Shown one piece after another: positions 31,201-39,152 of a DNA stretch of 64,000 nucleotides; positions within the stretch are counted from its first letter, which is position 1; each line of letters begins with the position of its first letter. The DNA is taken from positions 1,054,001 to 1,118,000 of the forward strand of contig NZ_AP014635.1 of NCBI RefSeq assembly GCF_001547935.1. The letters are read 5' to 3'. A model generated the notes under the pieces. It saw only the letters and a program-made list of their open reading frames with translations. It was not told the DNA's origin and did not search any database. Origin of the DNA: Vibrio tritonius (GTDB lineage Bacteria; Pseudomonadota; Gammaproteobacteria; Enterobacterales; Vibrionaceae). The position numbers and the translations under genes are program-made.

Positions 31201-34200
31201 TGCTGATGGCACGATTTCCGTCGCAGCAACCGTGTCTGACGTAGCAGGCAACAGTGCGACTGATACGGCGACAGCGATTCTTGATGCGGATAATACCGAT
31301 CTCCCAACCGTATCAGTGGATGCGGTCGGTGATGGCAATATTAGTGCTGATGAAGCAACCGCTGTCACCTTAAGCGGCAGCGTCTCAAACGTTGAAAACG
31401 GCCAAACCGTTTCCCTAGTGGTCACCGATGGCACTAACCAAACCGTGACGGTTCAAGCGCTCGTGCAAAACGGCGTGTTCAGTGTCGATGCTGATCTTTC
31501 TAACCTTGCTGATGGCACGATTTCAGTCGCAGCAACGGTTTCTGATGCGGCAGGCAACAGCGCAACTGACACAGCCACGGCGACCTTAGATGCCGATAAT
31601 GCCGATCTGCCAACCGTGTCTGTGGATGCAGTGGGCGATGGTAATATCAGTGCTGATGAAGCAACCGCTGTCACTTTAAGTGGTAGCGTTTCGAATGTTG
31701 AAGATGGCCAAACCGTTTCCCTAGTGGTCACCGATGGTAATAACCAATCGGTGACGGTTCAAGCCACGGTACAAAACGGTACTTACAGTGTTGATGCCGA
31801 TCTTTCTAACCTTGCTGATGGCACGATTTCTGTTGAGGCAACGGTTTCTGATGCGGCCGGTAACAGCGCAACTGACACAGCAACGGCGACCTTGGACGCC
31901 GACAATGCCGATCTACCAACCGTATCGGTGGAAGCGGTCGGCGATAGCAATATCAGTGCCGATGAAGCAACGGCTGTCACCTTAAGCGGCAGCGTTTCGA
32001 ATGTTGAAGACGGCCAAACGGTTTCCCTAGTGGTCACTGATGGCAATAACCAAATGGTCACTGTTCAAGCGACCGTGCAAAATGGCGTGTTTAGCGTCGA
32101 TGCCGATTTAACCGGATTAGCAGACGGCACGATTTCCGTTGCAGCGACCGTGTCTGATGCGGCGGGCAATAGCGCAACGGGCTCAGCCACGGCGACCTTA
32201 GATGCAGATAATGCTGATCTGCCAACCGTATCGGTGGATGCGGTCGGCGATGGGAATATTAGTGCTGATGAAGCAACGGCTGTCACCTTAAGTGGTAGTG
32301 CTTCAAACGTTGAAGATGGCCAAACCATTTCCCTAGTAGTCACCGATGGTAATAACCAATCGGTGACTATTCAAACTACGGTGCAAAATGGCGTGTTCAG
32401 TGTTGATGCCGACTTAACCGGTCTAGCAGACGGCACGATTTCCGTTGAAGCCACTGTGTCTGATGCGGCGGGTAATAGTGCAACAGGCTCAGCTACGGCG
32501 ACCTTAGATGCAGATAATGCCGATCTGCCAACCGTGTCTGTGGATGCAGTGGGTGATGGCAATATCAGCTCCGATGAAGCAACGGCTGTTACGTTAAGCG
32601 GCAGCGTCTCCAATGTTGAAAACGGTCAAACCGTTTCCCTAGTGGTCACCGATGGCAATAACCAATCGGTGACGGTTCAAGCGACCGTGCAAAATGGCGC
32701 GTTCAGTGTTAATGCTGACTTAACTGGATTGGATGATGGCACGATTTCCGTCGAAGCAACCGTGTCTGACGTAGCAGGCAACAGTGCGACTGATACGGCG
32801 ACAGCGGTTCTTGATGCCGACAATGCGGATCTGCCAACTGTGTCTGTGGATGCAGTGGGCGATGGCAATATTAGTGCTGATGAAGCAACGGCTGTCACTT
32901 TAAGTGGTAGTGTCTCGAACGTTGAAGATGGGCAAACAGTAGAGTTGGTGGTCACTGACGGCAATAACCAATCGGTGACGGTTCAAGCGACCGTGCAAAA
33001 TGGTGTGTTCAGTGTTGATGCTGATCTAACCGGATTAGCAGACGGCACGATTTCCGTCGCAGCAACCGTGTCTGACGTAGCAGGCAACAGTGCGACTGAT
33101 ACGGCGACAGCGATTCTTGATGCGGATAATACCGATCTCCCAACCGTATCAGTGGATGCGGTCGGTGATGGCAATATTAGTGCTGATGAAGCAACGGCAG
33201 TCACCTTAAGCGGCAGCGTCTCGAACGTCGAAGATGGTCAAACCGTTTCCCTAGTGGTCACCGATGGCAATAACCAATCGGTCACCGTTCAAGCCACGGT
33301 CCAAAATGGCGTGTTTAGCGTTGATGCCGATCTTTCTAACCTTGCTGATGGCACGATTTCGGTCGAAGCCACTGTCTCTGATACAGCAGGTAACAGTGCG
33401 ACTGATACGGCGACCGCTGTTCTTGATGCCGATAATGCCGATCTGCCAACTGTATCGGTGGATGCGGTCGGCGATGGCAATATCAGCGCCGATGAAGCAA
33501 CCGCTGTCACTTTAAGTGGTAGCGTTTCGAATGTAGAAGACGGTCAAACCGTTGAGTTGGTGGTCACCGACGGCAATAACCAATCGGTGACGGTTCAAGC
33601 GACATTACAAAACGGCGTGTTTAGCGTCGATGCCGATTTAACCGGATTGGCAGATGGCACCATTTCAGTTGCAGCGACCGTGTCTGACGTAGCTGGCAAT
33701 GGTGCCACCGATACGGCAACAGCGATCTTAGATGCCGACAACACCGATCTGCCAACCGTGTCTGTGGATGCAGTGGGCGATGGTAATATCAGCGCCGATG
33801 AAGCAACCGCTGTCACCTTAAGCGGCAGCGTTTCTAATGTTGAAGACGGCCAAACCGTTTCCCTAGTAGTGACTGATGGCAATAACCAATCGGTCACTGT
33901 TCAAGCCACGGTACAAAACGGTGCTTATAGCGTTGATGCCGACCTATCTAACCTTGCTGATGGCACCATTTCCGTCGCAGCAACGGTTTCTGATGTAGCT
34001 GGCAATAGCGCAACTGATACAGCAACAGCGACCTTAGATGCAGACAATGCTGATCTGCCAACCGTGTCTGTGGATGCGGTCGGCGATGGCAATATTAGCG
34101 CTGATGAAGCTCAGGCTGTCACTTTAAGTGGCAGTGTTTCGAATGTTGAAGACGGCCAAACGGTTTCCCTAGTAGTAACCGACAGCAATAATCAATCGGT

Positions 34201-37200
34201 CACCGTTCAAGCCACGGTACAAAACGGTGCTTATAGCGTTGATGCCGACCTATCTAACCTAGCAGACGGCACCATTTCGGTCGAAGCGACTGTAGCTGAT
34301 GCGGCGGGTAACAGTGCGACTGACACAGCAACGGCGATCTTAGATGCCGATAATGCCGATCTCCCAACCGTGTCGGTGGATGCGGTCGGTGATGGCAATA
34401 TCAGCGCCGATGAAGCGGCGGCTGTCACCTTAAGCGGTAGCGTAACCAATGTTGAAGATGGTCAAACCGTTTCCCTAGTGGTCACGGATAGCAATAACCA
34501 ATCAGTGACTGTCCAAGCGACCGTACAAAATGGCGTATTCAGTGTTGATGCCGACCTATCTAACCTTGCCGATGGCACGATTTCGGTCGAAGCGACTGTA
34601 GCTGATGCGGCGGGTAACAGTGCGACTGACACAGCAACGGCGATCTTGGATGCTGATAATGCCGATCTGCCAACCGTGTCTGTGGATGCGGTCGGCGATG
34701 GCAATATCAGCGCCGATGAAGCAACGGCTGTGACCTTAAGCGGCAGTGTTTCCAATGTTGAAAATGGCCAAACGGTTTCCCTAGTAGTAACCGACAGCAA
34801 TAATCAATCGGTCACCGTTCAAGCCACGGTGCAAAACGGCGTGTTCAGTGTTGATGCCGATCTTTCTAACCTTACCGATGGAACGATTTCTGTCGCAGCA
34901 ACCGTCTTTGACGTAGCTGGCAATAGTGCGACTGGTAACAAAGTTGCGGTGTTAGACACGGTTGCTACAGCGTCCATTACCATCGATAGTATTGCTGAAG
35001 ATAATATTTTGTTGGCCGATGAGATTACCGGCACAGTGACAGTGACTGGTCGTGTAGAAGGGGATGCTAAGGTCGGTGATACAGTCACCTTAACTGTGAA
35101 CGGTCAGAATTATCAAGGTTCTGTCATTAGCGATAATGTTACAGGTCTAATTTACAATATTGATGTGCCTGGAAGTGAATTATCTCAAGATAGCGATTTT
35201 GTTATTCAAGCGAATATTACAGGGGTTGACGATGCTGGAAACCAATACTCAGCTACAACGAGTCAAAATGGTGAATATCTGTTAGGTCCCCTGGCTGCAG
35301 ATGATGTAGCGAGCCCGATTCAACATTTCACAGGTCGATATTTTGCCTACAATGAAACGACAGGTAGCTTAGGGGGAATAGATACAGTTGCTGATGCCTT
35401 ACAAGTTATTAATACCCAATCAGCTAATGTGACGTTTAATTCCACTTCGATAGATTATTCACTCACATCTGGCACGGAAGGTATTACTTCAACGGCTCAA
35501 CTGGAAAGCTTTTTAGGTGCAGATTCAACGAGTATTGTTGGGGCAATTCCAGAGGGAACGACTGATGCCGTAATTTCTCTCTCGGGTGCGGTTTACCTCA
35601 GCGCTGGTGACTACGCGCTGCAAGTTAGTGCAGATGATGGCTATTACATCTTAGTTGACGGCCAAATTGTCGCGCAACATGAGGGCAATGATTCCAGCAG
35701 TACTCAGGTTCACCCGACATTTAGCTTAGATAGTGATGGTTACCATAGTGTTGAAATCGCTTATTGGGATCAGGGAAACCAAGCGATACTAGAGGTGGAA
35801 TTAGGGCGTTATGAAAACGGCACTTTAGTCGGAGAGTTTGCTCAGCTGTTAGATGCGCCAATTCTTTCTGACGAGTTAACAACCACACAAGATAGCAGTT
35901 TGAATATCGCTGCGAGTACATTATTAGCTAACGATAATGACTTTGACGGTTCATTAGTGTCGATTACCGCAGTCGGAAATCCATCTTCTGGCTCTGTCAC
36001 TTTAAACAACGATGGGTCTATTTCGTACACACCTGCACAAGGTTTTAGTGGAGATGCTACGTTCACTTATACTGTCGTTGATAATGATGGCCTATCTGAT
36101 CAAGCAACAGTAACAATTCATGTCGCACCTTTATCTGATGCGGTTACCGTTGAGGCTAATCTGACAAGTTCAGGAAGTTATGTTGATAACATCATTAACG
36201 CAGTAACGTCTGATGAATTCGGGGTCTCATTTAGTTTAGAGCTAGACGCCAATGTGTCGTTATCAGGCAGTCTGCTTGATACACTGCTTGGTGTATCGGT
36301 ATCTGCAAGCTTGCTGAAGTTTAATGATGGAAGCGGTAGTGATTTCTTCTTAGCAACGGATTTAAATAGTAGTTTGGCAATTACTGGCGATGGTAATTCA
36401 GATATCGCAGTGCTACCAGCTTCACTATCGGACTTTCAATTCATTCCTGCAGGGCTTAATACGCTAGCATTGACTGCTGATTTCAGCCTTTATCATGAGG
36501 CTACAGGCAACTACTACGACTTTTATGGCGTTGATAGTCTTATCTTGAATGACGGGAAATTCAGCTTAGTTGACGGCAGTTTGGTGCGTGTTACGGAATT
36601 CTACGAACTTGATATTTCAGCTTCTCAACTAGACAACGATGGCAGTGAAGCCTTTGTAGATATCATTGTATCTAACGTGCCTAGTGGGAGTACTATTGCG
36701 GGAGCGGAAGACCTCGGGGATGGCCGTTGGCGCCTGGATGCCGAATTACTTTCCCAAACAGGACAAACAACCGTTAAGGTTGAGGTCCCAGCTGGTTCGA
36801 AACCAAACCTGACAGTCACCGTCGGTTCCCAAGAAGTAGACGAAGCAGGTAATGCTCTAGATTTACCGAATTACTCATCGGCCGACACTGGTCGGGTGGT
36901 GCTGCCGGAGTCTGACCAAAACGGTAACAATAGTGTAACTGGTGGTAGTGGTAACGATATTATCATGGGCGATGTTGGGGGATACACTACGCATGTTCAA
37001 CCAGGTAGCAACTACAACATTGCTTTAATTGTTGATACCTCTGGAAGTATGAACTCGACTCTTGTTGATGTAGATGGTAGTAGCATCACGCGTTTAGATC
37101 TGGTGAAAAATGCGTTGACTGATCTCTCTGCCGAATTGGCTGACCATGACGGCATTGTCAATCTTAAGCTCATTAGTTTTGACAATTTAATTGAAGTTTC

Positions 37201-38722
37201 TTTTGCCGTTGATGATTTAACCGCTGGTACACAGGGTTACACTGATCTTTTGGCTAACATCAATGATCAACTCATCGCCGAAGGGGCTACAGACTTTTCT
37301 GTGGCTTTTGAGGATGCCAATTCGTGGTTCGATAGTTTGAGTAACGGTTATGAAAACCTGACCTATTTTATTACTGATGGTGAAACAGGTACGTATACAC
37401 TCAAAGATTCACTCTCAAAATTTGCCGAGTTGAGTACGAAATCGTCCGTTGTCGCTGTGGGCGTCGGTGCCGATGTGTCGGTGGATGCACTCGCATTTTT
37501 TGATAACACTTCCTACCAAGGTGATCAGTCCATTGTTGTTACTGAAAAACTCATCGATTTTAGCGTGGATGCGGAAGGTGGGTATATTCAATATGATTCC
37601 TCAAGCTCTGCGCAAATTACTAATCAAGGCACGTTAAAACTCAGTGATAGCGATCTGCTGTTTGATAATAACGTGATTTACTATCAATCCAATAGTCAGA
37701 ATATAGCGGTTAATGGGGCATCAATTAGCTTTGATGTTAGCGTTGTAAACGGAACGTTTGGTTGGGGCCTTTACAATGCAAGTAATCAGTTAGTCTCATC
37801 TGGCTCGTCTTCCACCGGTGGTACTGTGACGATTCCTAATATAGATGCCGGAGACTATTACCTAGGGATTAGTTTTGATGCAAACTTTACCACTTCTTTA
37901 CTGGTGGATAGTTATGTAGAAGTTCAGGACATTGAGCTCACAACAACCATTAATGCACCAACAGGTAGTGCGCAAATTGTAACAACCAGCGTCGGAATTG
38001 AAGCAGCTTTGCAAGGGGAAACCAGTGTTACAGAAGTCGATAGTATGGGAGATGACACTGTTTCCGGCGGTGCAGGTGCTGATATTTTGTATGGTGACAG
38101 CATTAACACCGATAATCTGCCTTGGGGAGTCGATGGTAATCCGGATAAACCGAGTGATCTCGAAAGTGGCGCGGGGTACTCCGCGTTAGTGACTTTCTTA
38201 GAGCTTAAAAATGGATATGAACCATCGGAAAGAGAAATATATGACTACATTAGCGAAAATCATGAATCACTAAATGTTGACGGTGATGTAAACGGCGGTA
38301 ACGATACCATTGATGGTGGTGATGGTGACGATATCTTATATGGCCAAGGAGGAGACGATATACTTATTGGTGGTGCCGGCAACGACATTTTAACAGGGGG
38401 AGAAGGAAACGACCTATTCGTTTTCGATCACATTGCAGATGAAGTCGATATCATCACAGATTTCCATTTGGGAGATAAGATCGATATGTCTGATCTACTT
38501 CAAAATGATGAGTTTAGCTCACTAGATGACTTGTTGAGCCACATTGATCTTAATGTTAATGGCACTGAAATTGAATTAACAGTGAGCAATGATGAACATT
38601 CTCAATCGGTAGTGTTAAATGGTGGAGCCACGGAGTTTAGCCAGTATATTTCTAACGGGTTAATATCTGGAGATAATGTTACTAACTTATTGAATGAAAT
38701 AATTAAAACGGATCCTATGTGA
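19202..38722 (+). CDS. lapA: Giant LapA-like RTX adhesin, 6506 residues
   Basis: ATG 19202 follows AGAAGGGA. Order of parts: N-terminal retention module (1-130) with a PAAG LapG-type site (92-95); one divergent 100-residue Ig-like repeat (153-252); 49 consecutive 102-residue repeats (253-5250) with the consensus GDGNISADEATAVTLSGSV; another Ig-like domain (5251-5360); a PA14-like lectin domain (about 5372-5536, FTGRYFAYN ... SADDGYYILVDGQ); a cadherin-like segment (5573-5640, LLANDNDFDG); a domain I do not recognise (about 5645-5790); a VWA domain with MIDAS DTSGS at 5945-5949; RTX nonapeptides (near 5913, 6283 and 6364-6406) and the C-terminal type I secretion signal. Aspartate-rich repeats probably bind calcium and hold the tip away from the cell. 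The frame is intact throughout. About 650 kDa. Confidence 0.95.
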   Translation: MKLNQTILGSELSDNQRIAIDADGNMFVIEIGESLPEGAVVLTPTGDISDSLAVSLVDENSALVDITSDIDDIFAALEQGIDPTLIDDEFAPAAGSNQGSSLTNSGSIDRDASETIAVTEFTTLGFDRLGLSESQSVTLFNTVTPELPEVPPLDVPETPTIVLSGFGDGQISANEASDTEVSGTVSNIEDGQLVTVLITDSNGQSLTLQVPVQNGTFSGTVDLTSMIDGELTVEVTASNSDGLQASVTESAVLDADSADLPSVTIDNVGDGNISSDEASTVTLSGSVSNVENGQTVELVVTDSNNQTVTVQGTVQNGVFSVDADVTGLADGPISVEATVSDVAGNSASGSATAILDADNVDLPTVSVDAVGDGNISADEAANVTLSGSVSNVEDGQTVELVVTDSNNQSVTVQTTVQNGVFSVDADLTGLADGTISVAATVSDTAGNSATDTASAILDADNADLPSVSVDAIGDGNISVDESVAVTLSGSVSNVEDGQTVELVVTDGNNQTVTVQATVQNGTYSVDADLSDLADGTISVVATVSDTAGNSATGSATAILDADNADLPTVTVDTVGDGNISADEATAVTLSGSVSNVEDGQTVELVVTDGNNQSVTVQATLQNGVFSVDADLTGLADGTISVAATVSDTAGNSATDTATAILDADNLDLPTVTIDAIGDGNISADEAQAVTINGSVSNVEDGQTVSLVVTDDNNQSVTLQTTVQNGAFSVDTDLTGFTDGTISVEATVSDQAGNSAVDSETATLDADYSGLPTITIESVGDGNISADEASVVSLSGNVTNVESGQIVTLIVTDSNNQSVTVQATIENGSYDVNADLTNLVDGSITVQAAVSNLAGNSTSATATAILDADNADLPTITVDTVGDGNISADEATAVTLSGGVSNVEDGQVVELVVTDGNNQSVTVLATVQNGVFSVDADLTGLADGTISVAATVSDAAGNSATGSATATLDADNADLPTVSVDAVGDGNISADEATTVTLSGSVSNVEDGQTVELVVTDSNNQSVTVQATVQNGVFSIDADLTGLADGTISVEATVSDAAGNSATDTATAVLDADNADLPTVSVDAVGDGNISADEATAVTLSGSVSNVEDGQTVELVVTDSTNQSVTVQALVQNGVFSVDADLTGLADGTISVEATVSDAAGNSATDTATAVLDADNADLPTVSVDAVSDGNISADEAAAVTLSGSVSNVEDGQTVSLVVTDGNNQSVTVQATVQNGVFSVDADLTGLADGTISVSATVSDVAGNGATDTATAILDADNTDLPTVSVDAVGDGNISADEATAVTLSGGVSNVEDGQVVELVVTDGNNQSVTVLATVQNGVFSVDADLTGLADGTISVAATVSDTAGNSATDTASAILDADNADLPSVSVDAIGDGNISVDESVAVTLSGSVSNVEDGQTVELVVTDGNNQTVTVQATVQNGTYSVDADLSDLADGTISVVATVSDTAGNSATGSATAILDADNADLPTVTVDTVGDGNISADEATAVTLSGSVSNVEDGQTVELVVTDGNNQSVTVQATVQNGVFSIDADLTGLADGTISVEATVSDAAGNSATDTATAVLDADNADLPTVSVDAVGDGNISADEATAVTLSGSVSNVEDGQTVELVVTDSTNQSVTVQALVQNGVFSVDADLTGLADGTISVEATVSDAAGNSATDTATAVLDADNADLPTVSVDAVSDGNISADEAAAVTLSGSVSNVEDGQTVSLVVTDGNNQSVTVQATVQNGVFSVDADLTGLADGTISVSATVSDVAGNGATDTATAILDADNTDLPTVSVDAVGDGNISADEATAVTLSGSVSNVENGQTVSLVVTDGNNQSVTIQATVQNGVFSVDADLTGLADGTISVAATVADIAGNSATDTATATLDADNADLPTVSVDAVGDGNISADEAAAVTLSGSVSNVEDGQTVELVVTDSNNQSVTVQATVQNGVFSVDADLTGLADGTISVAATVSDAAGNSATGSATATLDADNADLPTVSVDAVGDGNISADEATAVTLSGSVSNVEDGQTVELVVTDSTNQLVTVQATVQNGEFSVDVDLSNLVDGTISVEATVSDAAGNSATGSATATLDADNADLPTVSVDAVGDGNISADEATAVTLSGSVSNVEDGQTVSLVVTDGNNQSVTVQATVQNGVFSVDADLTGLADGTISVSATVSDVAGNSATDTATATLDADNADLPTVSVDAVGDGNISADEATAVTLSGSVSNVENGQTVSLVVTDGNNQTVTVQATVQNGVFSVDADLTGLADGTISVEATVSDVAGNSATDTATATLDADNADLPTVSVDAVGDGNISADEATAVTLSGSVANVEDGQTVELVVTDGNNQTVTVQATVQNSVFSVDADLTGLADGTISVEATVSDAAGNTATDSATAILDADNADLPTVSVDAVGDGNISADEATAVTLSGSVTNVEDGQTVSLVVTDGNNQSVTIQTTVQNGVFSVDADLTGLVDGTISVEATVVDTAGNSATDTATAVLDADNADLPTVSVDAVGDGNISADEATAVTLSGSVSNVEDGQIVSLVVTDGNNQSVTVQATVQNGVFSVDADLTGLADGTISVEATVSDIAGNGATDTATATLDADNVDLPTVSVDAVGDGNISADEATAVTLSGSVSNVEDGQTVELVVTDSTNQSVTIQATVQNGVFSVDADLTGLADGTISVEATVSDIAGNGATDTATATLDADNVDLPTVSVDAVGDGNISADEAAAVTLSGSVSNVENGQTVELVVTDGNNLSVTVQATVQNGAFSVDADLTSLVDGTISVEATVSDPAGNTATDTATATLDADNADLPTVSVDAVGDGNISADEAAAVTLSGSVSNVEDGQTVSLVVTDGNNQSVTVQATVQNGAFSVDADLSNLADGTISVEATVSDVAGNRATDTETAILDADNADLPTVSVDAVGDGNISADEATAVTLSGSVSNVEDGQTVSLVVTDGNNQSVTVQATVQNGVFSVDADLTGLADGTISVEATVSDAAGNSATGSATATLDADNADLPTVSVDAVGDGNISADEATVVTLSGSVSNVEDGQTVSLVVTDGNNQSVTVQALVQNGAFSVDADLTGLADGTISVEATVSDAAGNSATDTAIAVLDADNADLPTVTVDAVGDGNISADEAAAVTLSGSVANVEDGQTVSLVVTDGNNQTVTVQATVQNSVFSVDADLTGLADGTISVAATVSDAAGNTATDSATAILDADNADLPTVSVDAVGDGNISADEAANVTLSGSVSNVEDGQTVSLVVTDGNNQSVTVQATVQNGTYSVDADLTGLADGTISVEATVSDAAGNTATDTATAILDADNADLPTVSVDTVGDGNISADEAQAVTLSGSVSNVEDGQTVSLVVTDGNNQSVTVQATVQNGVFSVDADLTGLADGTISVEATVSDAAGNSATDTATAVLDADNADLPTVSVDAVGDGNISADEAANVTLSGSVSNVEDGQTVSLVVTDGNNQSVTVQATVQNGTYSVDADLTGLADGTISVEATVSDAAGNTATDTATAILDADNADLPTVSVDTVGDGNISADEAQAVTLSGSVSNVEDGQTVSLVVTDGNNQSVTVQATVQNGVFSVDADLTGLADGTISVEATVSDAAGNSATGSATATLDADNADLPTVSVDAVGDGNISADEATAVTLSGSASNVEDGQTVELVVTDGTNQTVTVQASVQNGAFSVDADLSNLADGAISVEATVSDAAGNSATDTATAILDADNADLPTVSVDAVGDGNISADEATAVTLSGSVSNVEDGQTVELVVTDSNNQSVTVQTTVQNGAFSVNADLTGLADGTISVEATVADIAGNSATDTATATLDADNADLPTVSVDAVGDGNISADEATAVTLSGSVSNVEDGQTVELVVTDSNNQSVTVQATVQNGAFSVDADLTGLADGTISVEATVSDTAGNSASDTATAVLDADNADLPTVSVDAVGDGNISADEATAVTLSGSVSNVEDGQTVSLVVTGGNNQSVTVQATVQNGVFSVDADLSNLADGTISVAATVSDVAGNSATDTATAILDADNTDLPTVSVDAVGDGNISADEATAVTLSGSVSNVENGQTVSLVVTDGTNQTVTVQALVQNGVFSVDADLSNLADGTISVAATVSDAAGNSATDTATATLDADNADLPTVSVDAVGDGNISADEATAVTLSGSVSNVEDGQTVSLVVTDGNNQSVTVQATVQNGTYSVDADLSNLADGTISVEATVSDAAGNSATDTATATLDADNADLPTVSVEAVGDSNISADEATAVTLSGSVSNVEDGQTVSLVVTDGNNQMVTVQATVQNGVFSVDADLTGLADGTISVAATVSDAAGNSATGSATATLDADNADLPTVSVDAVGDGNISADEATAVTLSGSASNVEDGQTISLVVTDGNNQSVTIQTTVQNGVFSVDADLTGLADGTISVEATVSDAAGNSATGSATATLDADNADLPTVSVDAVGDGNISSDEATAVTLSGSVSNVENGQTVSLVVTDGNNQSVTVQATVQNGAFSVNADLTGLDDGTISVEATVSDVAGNSATDTATAVLDADNADLPTVSVDAVGDGNISADEATAVTLSGSVSNVEDGQTVELVVTDGNNQSVTVQATVQNGVFSVDADLTGLADGTISVAATVSDVAGNSATDTATAILDADNTDLPTVSVDAVGDGNISADEATAVTLSGSVSNVEDGQTVSLVVTDGNNQSVTVQATVQNGVFSVDADLSNLADGTISVEATVSDTAGNSATDTATAVLDADNADLPTVSVDAVGDGNISADEATAVTLSGSVSNVEDGQTVELVVTDGNNQSVTVQATLQNGVFSVDADLTGLADGTISVAATVSDVAGNGATDTATAILDADNTDLPTVSVDAVGDGNISADEATAVTLSGSVSNVEDGQTVSLVVTDGNNQSVTVQATVQNGAYSVDADLSNLADGTISVAATVSDVAGNSATDTATATLDADNADLPTVSVDAVGDGNISADEAQAVTLSGSVSNVEDGQTVSLVVTDSNNQSVTVQATVQNGAYSVDADLSNLADGTISVEATVADAAGNSATDTATAILDADNADLPTVSVDAVGDGNISADEAAAVTLSGSVTNVEDGQTVSLVVTDSNNQSVTVQATVQNGVFSVDADLSNLADGTISVEATVADAAGNSATDTATAILDADNADLPTVSVDAVGDGNISADEATAVTLSGSVSNVENGQTVSLVVTDSNNQSVTVQATVQNGVFSVDADLSNLTDGTISVAATVFDVAGNSATGNKVAVLDTVATASITIDSIAEDNILLADEITGTVTVTGRVEGDAKVGDTVTLTVNGQNYQGSVISDNVTGLIYNIDVPGSELSQDSDFVIQANITGVDDAGNQYSATTSQNGEYLLGPLAADDVASPIQHFTGRYFAYNETTGSLGGIDTVADALQVINTQSANVTFNSTSIDYSLTSGTEGITSTAQLESFLGADSTSIVGAIPEGTTDAVISLSGAVYLSAGDYALQVSADDGYYILVDGQIVAQHEGNDSSSTQVHPTFSLDSDGYHSVEIAYWDQGNQAILEVELGRYENGTLVGEFAQLLDAPILSDELTTTQDSSLNIAASTLLANDNDFDGSLVSITAVGNPSSGSVTLNNDGSISYTPAQGFSGDATFTYTVVDNDGLSDQATVTIHVAPLSDAVTVEANLTSSGSYVDNIINAVTSDEFGVSFSLELDANVSLSGSLLDTLLGVSVSASLLKFNDGSGSDFFLATDLNSSLAITGDGNSDIAVLPASLSDFQFIPAGLNTLALTADFSLYHEATGNYYDFYGVDSLILNDGKFSLVDGSLVRVTEFYELDISASQLDNDGSEAFVDIIVSNVPSGSTIAGAEDLGDGRWRLDAELLSQTGQTTVKVEVPAGSKPNLTVTVGSQEVDEAGNALDLPNYSSADTGRVVLPESDQNGNNSVTGGSGNDIIMGDVGGYTTHVQPGSNYNIALIVDTSGSMNSTLVDVDGSSITRLDLVKNALTDLSAELADHDGIVNLKLISFDNLIEVSFAVDDLTAGTQGYTDLLANINDQLIAEGATDFSVAFEDANSWFDSLSNGYENLTYFITDGETGTYTLKDSLSKFAELSTKSSVVAVGVGADVSVDALAFFDNTSYQGDQSIVVTEKLIDFSVDAEGGYIQYDSSSSAQITNQGTLKLSDSDLLFDNNVIYYQSNSQNIAVNGASISFDVSVVNGTFGWGLYNASNQLVSSGSSSTGGTVTIPNIDAGDYYLGISFDANFTTSLLVDSYVEVQDIELTTTINAPTGSAQIVTTSVGIEAALQGETSVTEVDSMGDDTVSGGAGADILYGDSINTDNLPWGVDGNPDKPSDLESGAGYSALVTFLELKNGYEPSEREIYDYISENHESLNVDGDVNGGNDTIDGGDGDDILYGQGGDDILIGGAGNDILTGGEGNDLFVFDHIADEVDIITDFHLGDKIDMSDLLQNDEFSSLDDLLSHIDLNVNGTEIELTVSNDEHSQSVVLNGGATEFSQYISNGLISGDNVTNLLNEIIKTDPM
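19475..19486 (+). other. Predicted LapG cleavage site PAAG in the adhesin
   Basis: Codons 92-95 read Pro-Ala-Ala-Gly in the context EFAPAAGSNQG. They follow the retention domain and a helix-like FAALEQGIDPTLID stretch, as in characterised LapG substrates, where cleavage occurs between the two alanines of TAAG or PAAG. Confidence 0.8.
19658..34951 (+). repeat. Tandem array: one 300-bp and forty-nine 306-bp coding repeats
   Basis: Measured from the Leu-Asp codon pair opening each unit, the first full unit starts at 19958 and the motif ending the array is at 34952. The distance, 14994 bp, is exactly 49 x 306. A more diverged 300-bp unit precedes it. Most units differ only at scattered third positions and a few residue choices (ELVV/SLVV, SNLAD/TGLAD, SATGS/SATDT). 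Many antisense frames recur at 306-bp steps as a by-product. Confidence 0.95.
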
Positions 38723-38795
38723 TACTTTATTTTTCAAAAATCACGATGCTAATGAAAATCAACTACACTTTATCACCAGATAGGAGAATTTTATT

Positions 38796-39152
38796 ATGAG
38801 TCTGAATATTCTAATTGTGGATGATAGTAAAGTATCAAGAATGATGACCAAAAGAACAGTGTTAGGTGTTAGGGAAGATTGTACTTTTATCGAGGGCGAA
38901 AATGGGCAAGAAGCGACAGAGCTTTTTACTCAAGAAAGTATCGATCTGGTTATTATGGATGTAAACATGCCAGTGATGGATGGCTTTGAAGCAACCTCAA
39001 TCATAAGGGAAATTGCACCTAATATTCCGGTTATGATTTTAAGTGCCAATATCCAATCTTCTAGTAGAGAGAAAGCTGAGTCTTTAGGCGCTAGTTTTTA
39101 TAAGAAACCAATAACCAATGATAGTGTTATTCAAATGTTGGAGGGTTTATAG
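38796..39152 (+). CDS. CheY-like single-domain response regulator
   Basis: 118 residues forming only a receiver domain: acidic pair DD at 9-10, phosphoacceptor Asp55 in VIMDVNMPVMDGF, the Thr/Ser position in MILSAN and Lys in YKKPI. There is no output domain, so it must act by binding a partner, most simply one of the next two gene products. AGGAGA lies before the ATG. The stop codon overlaps the next start by one base. It is 73 bp after the adhesin gene, so it may be cotranscribed with it. Confidence 0.92.
   Translation: MSLNILIVDDSKVSRMMTKRTVLGVREDCTFIEGENGQEATELFTQESIDLVIMDVNMPVMDGFEATSIIREIAPNIPVMILSANIQSSSREKAESLGASFYKKPITNDSVIQMLEGL

Noticed and set aside
19492..35088. Dozens of minus-strand frames of 60-220 codons across the adhesin
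   Set aside because: They recur at 306-bp steps and mirror the repeat array; their composition (Ser, Ala, Thr, Val-rich) follows from the antisense of the coding repeats and no ribosome-binding sites are seen.
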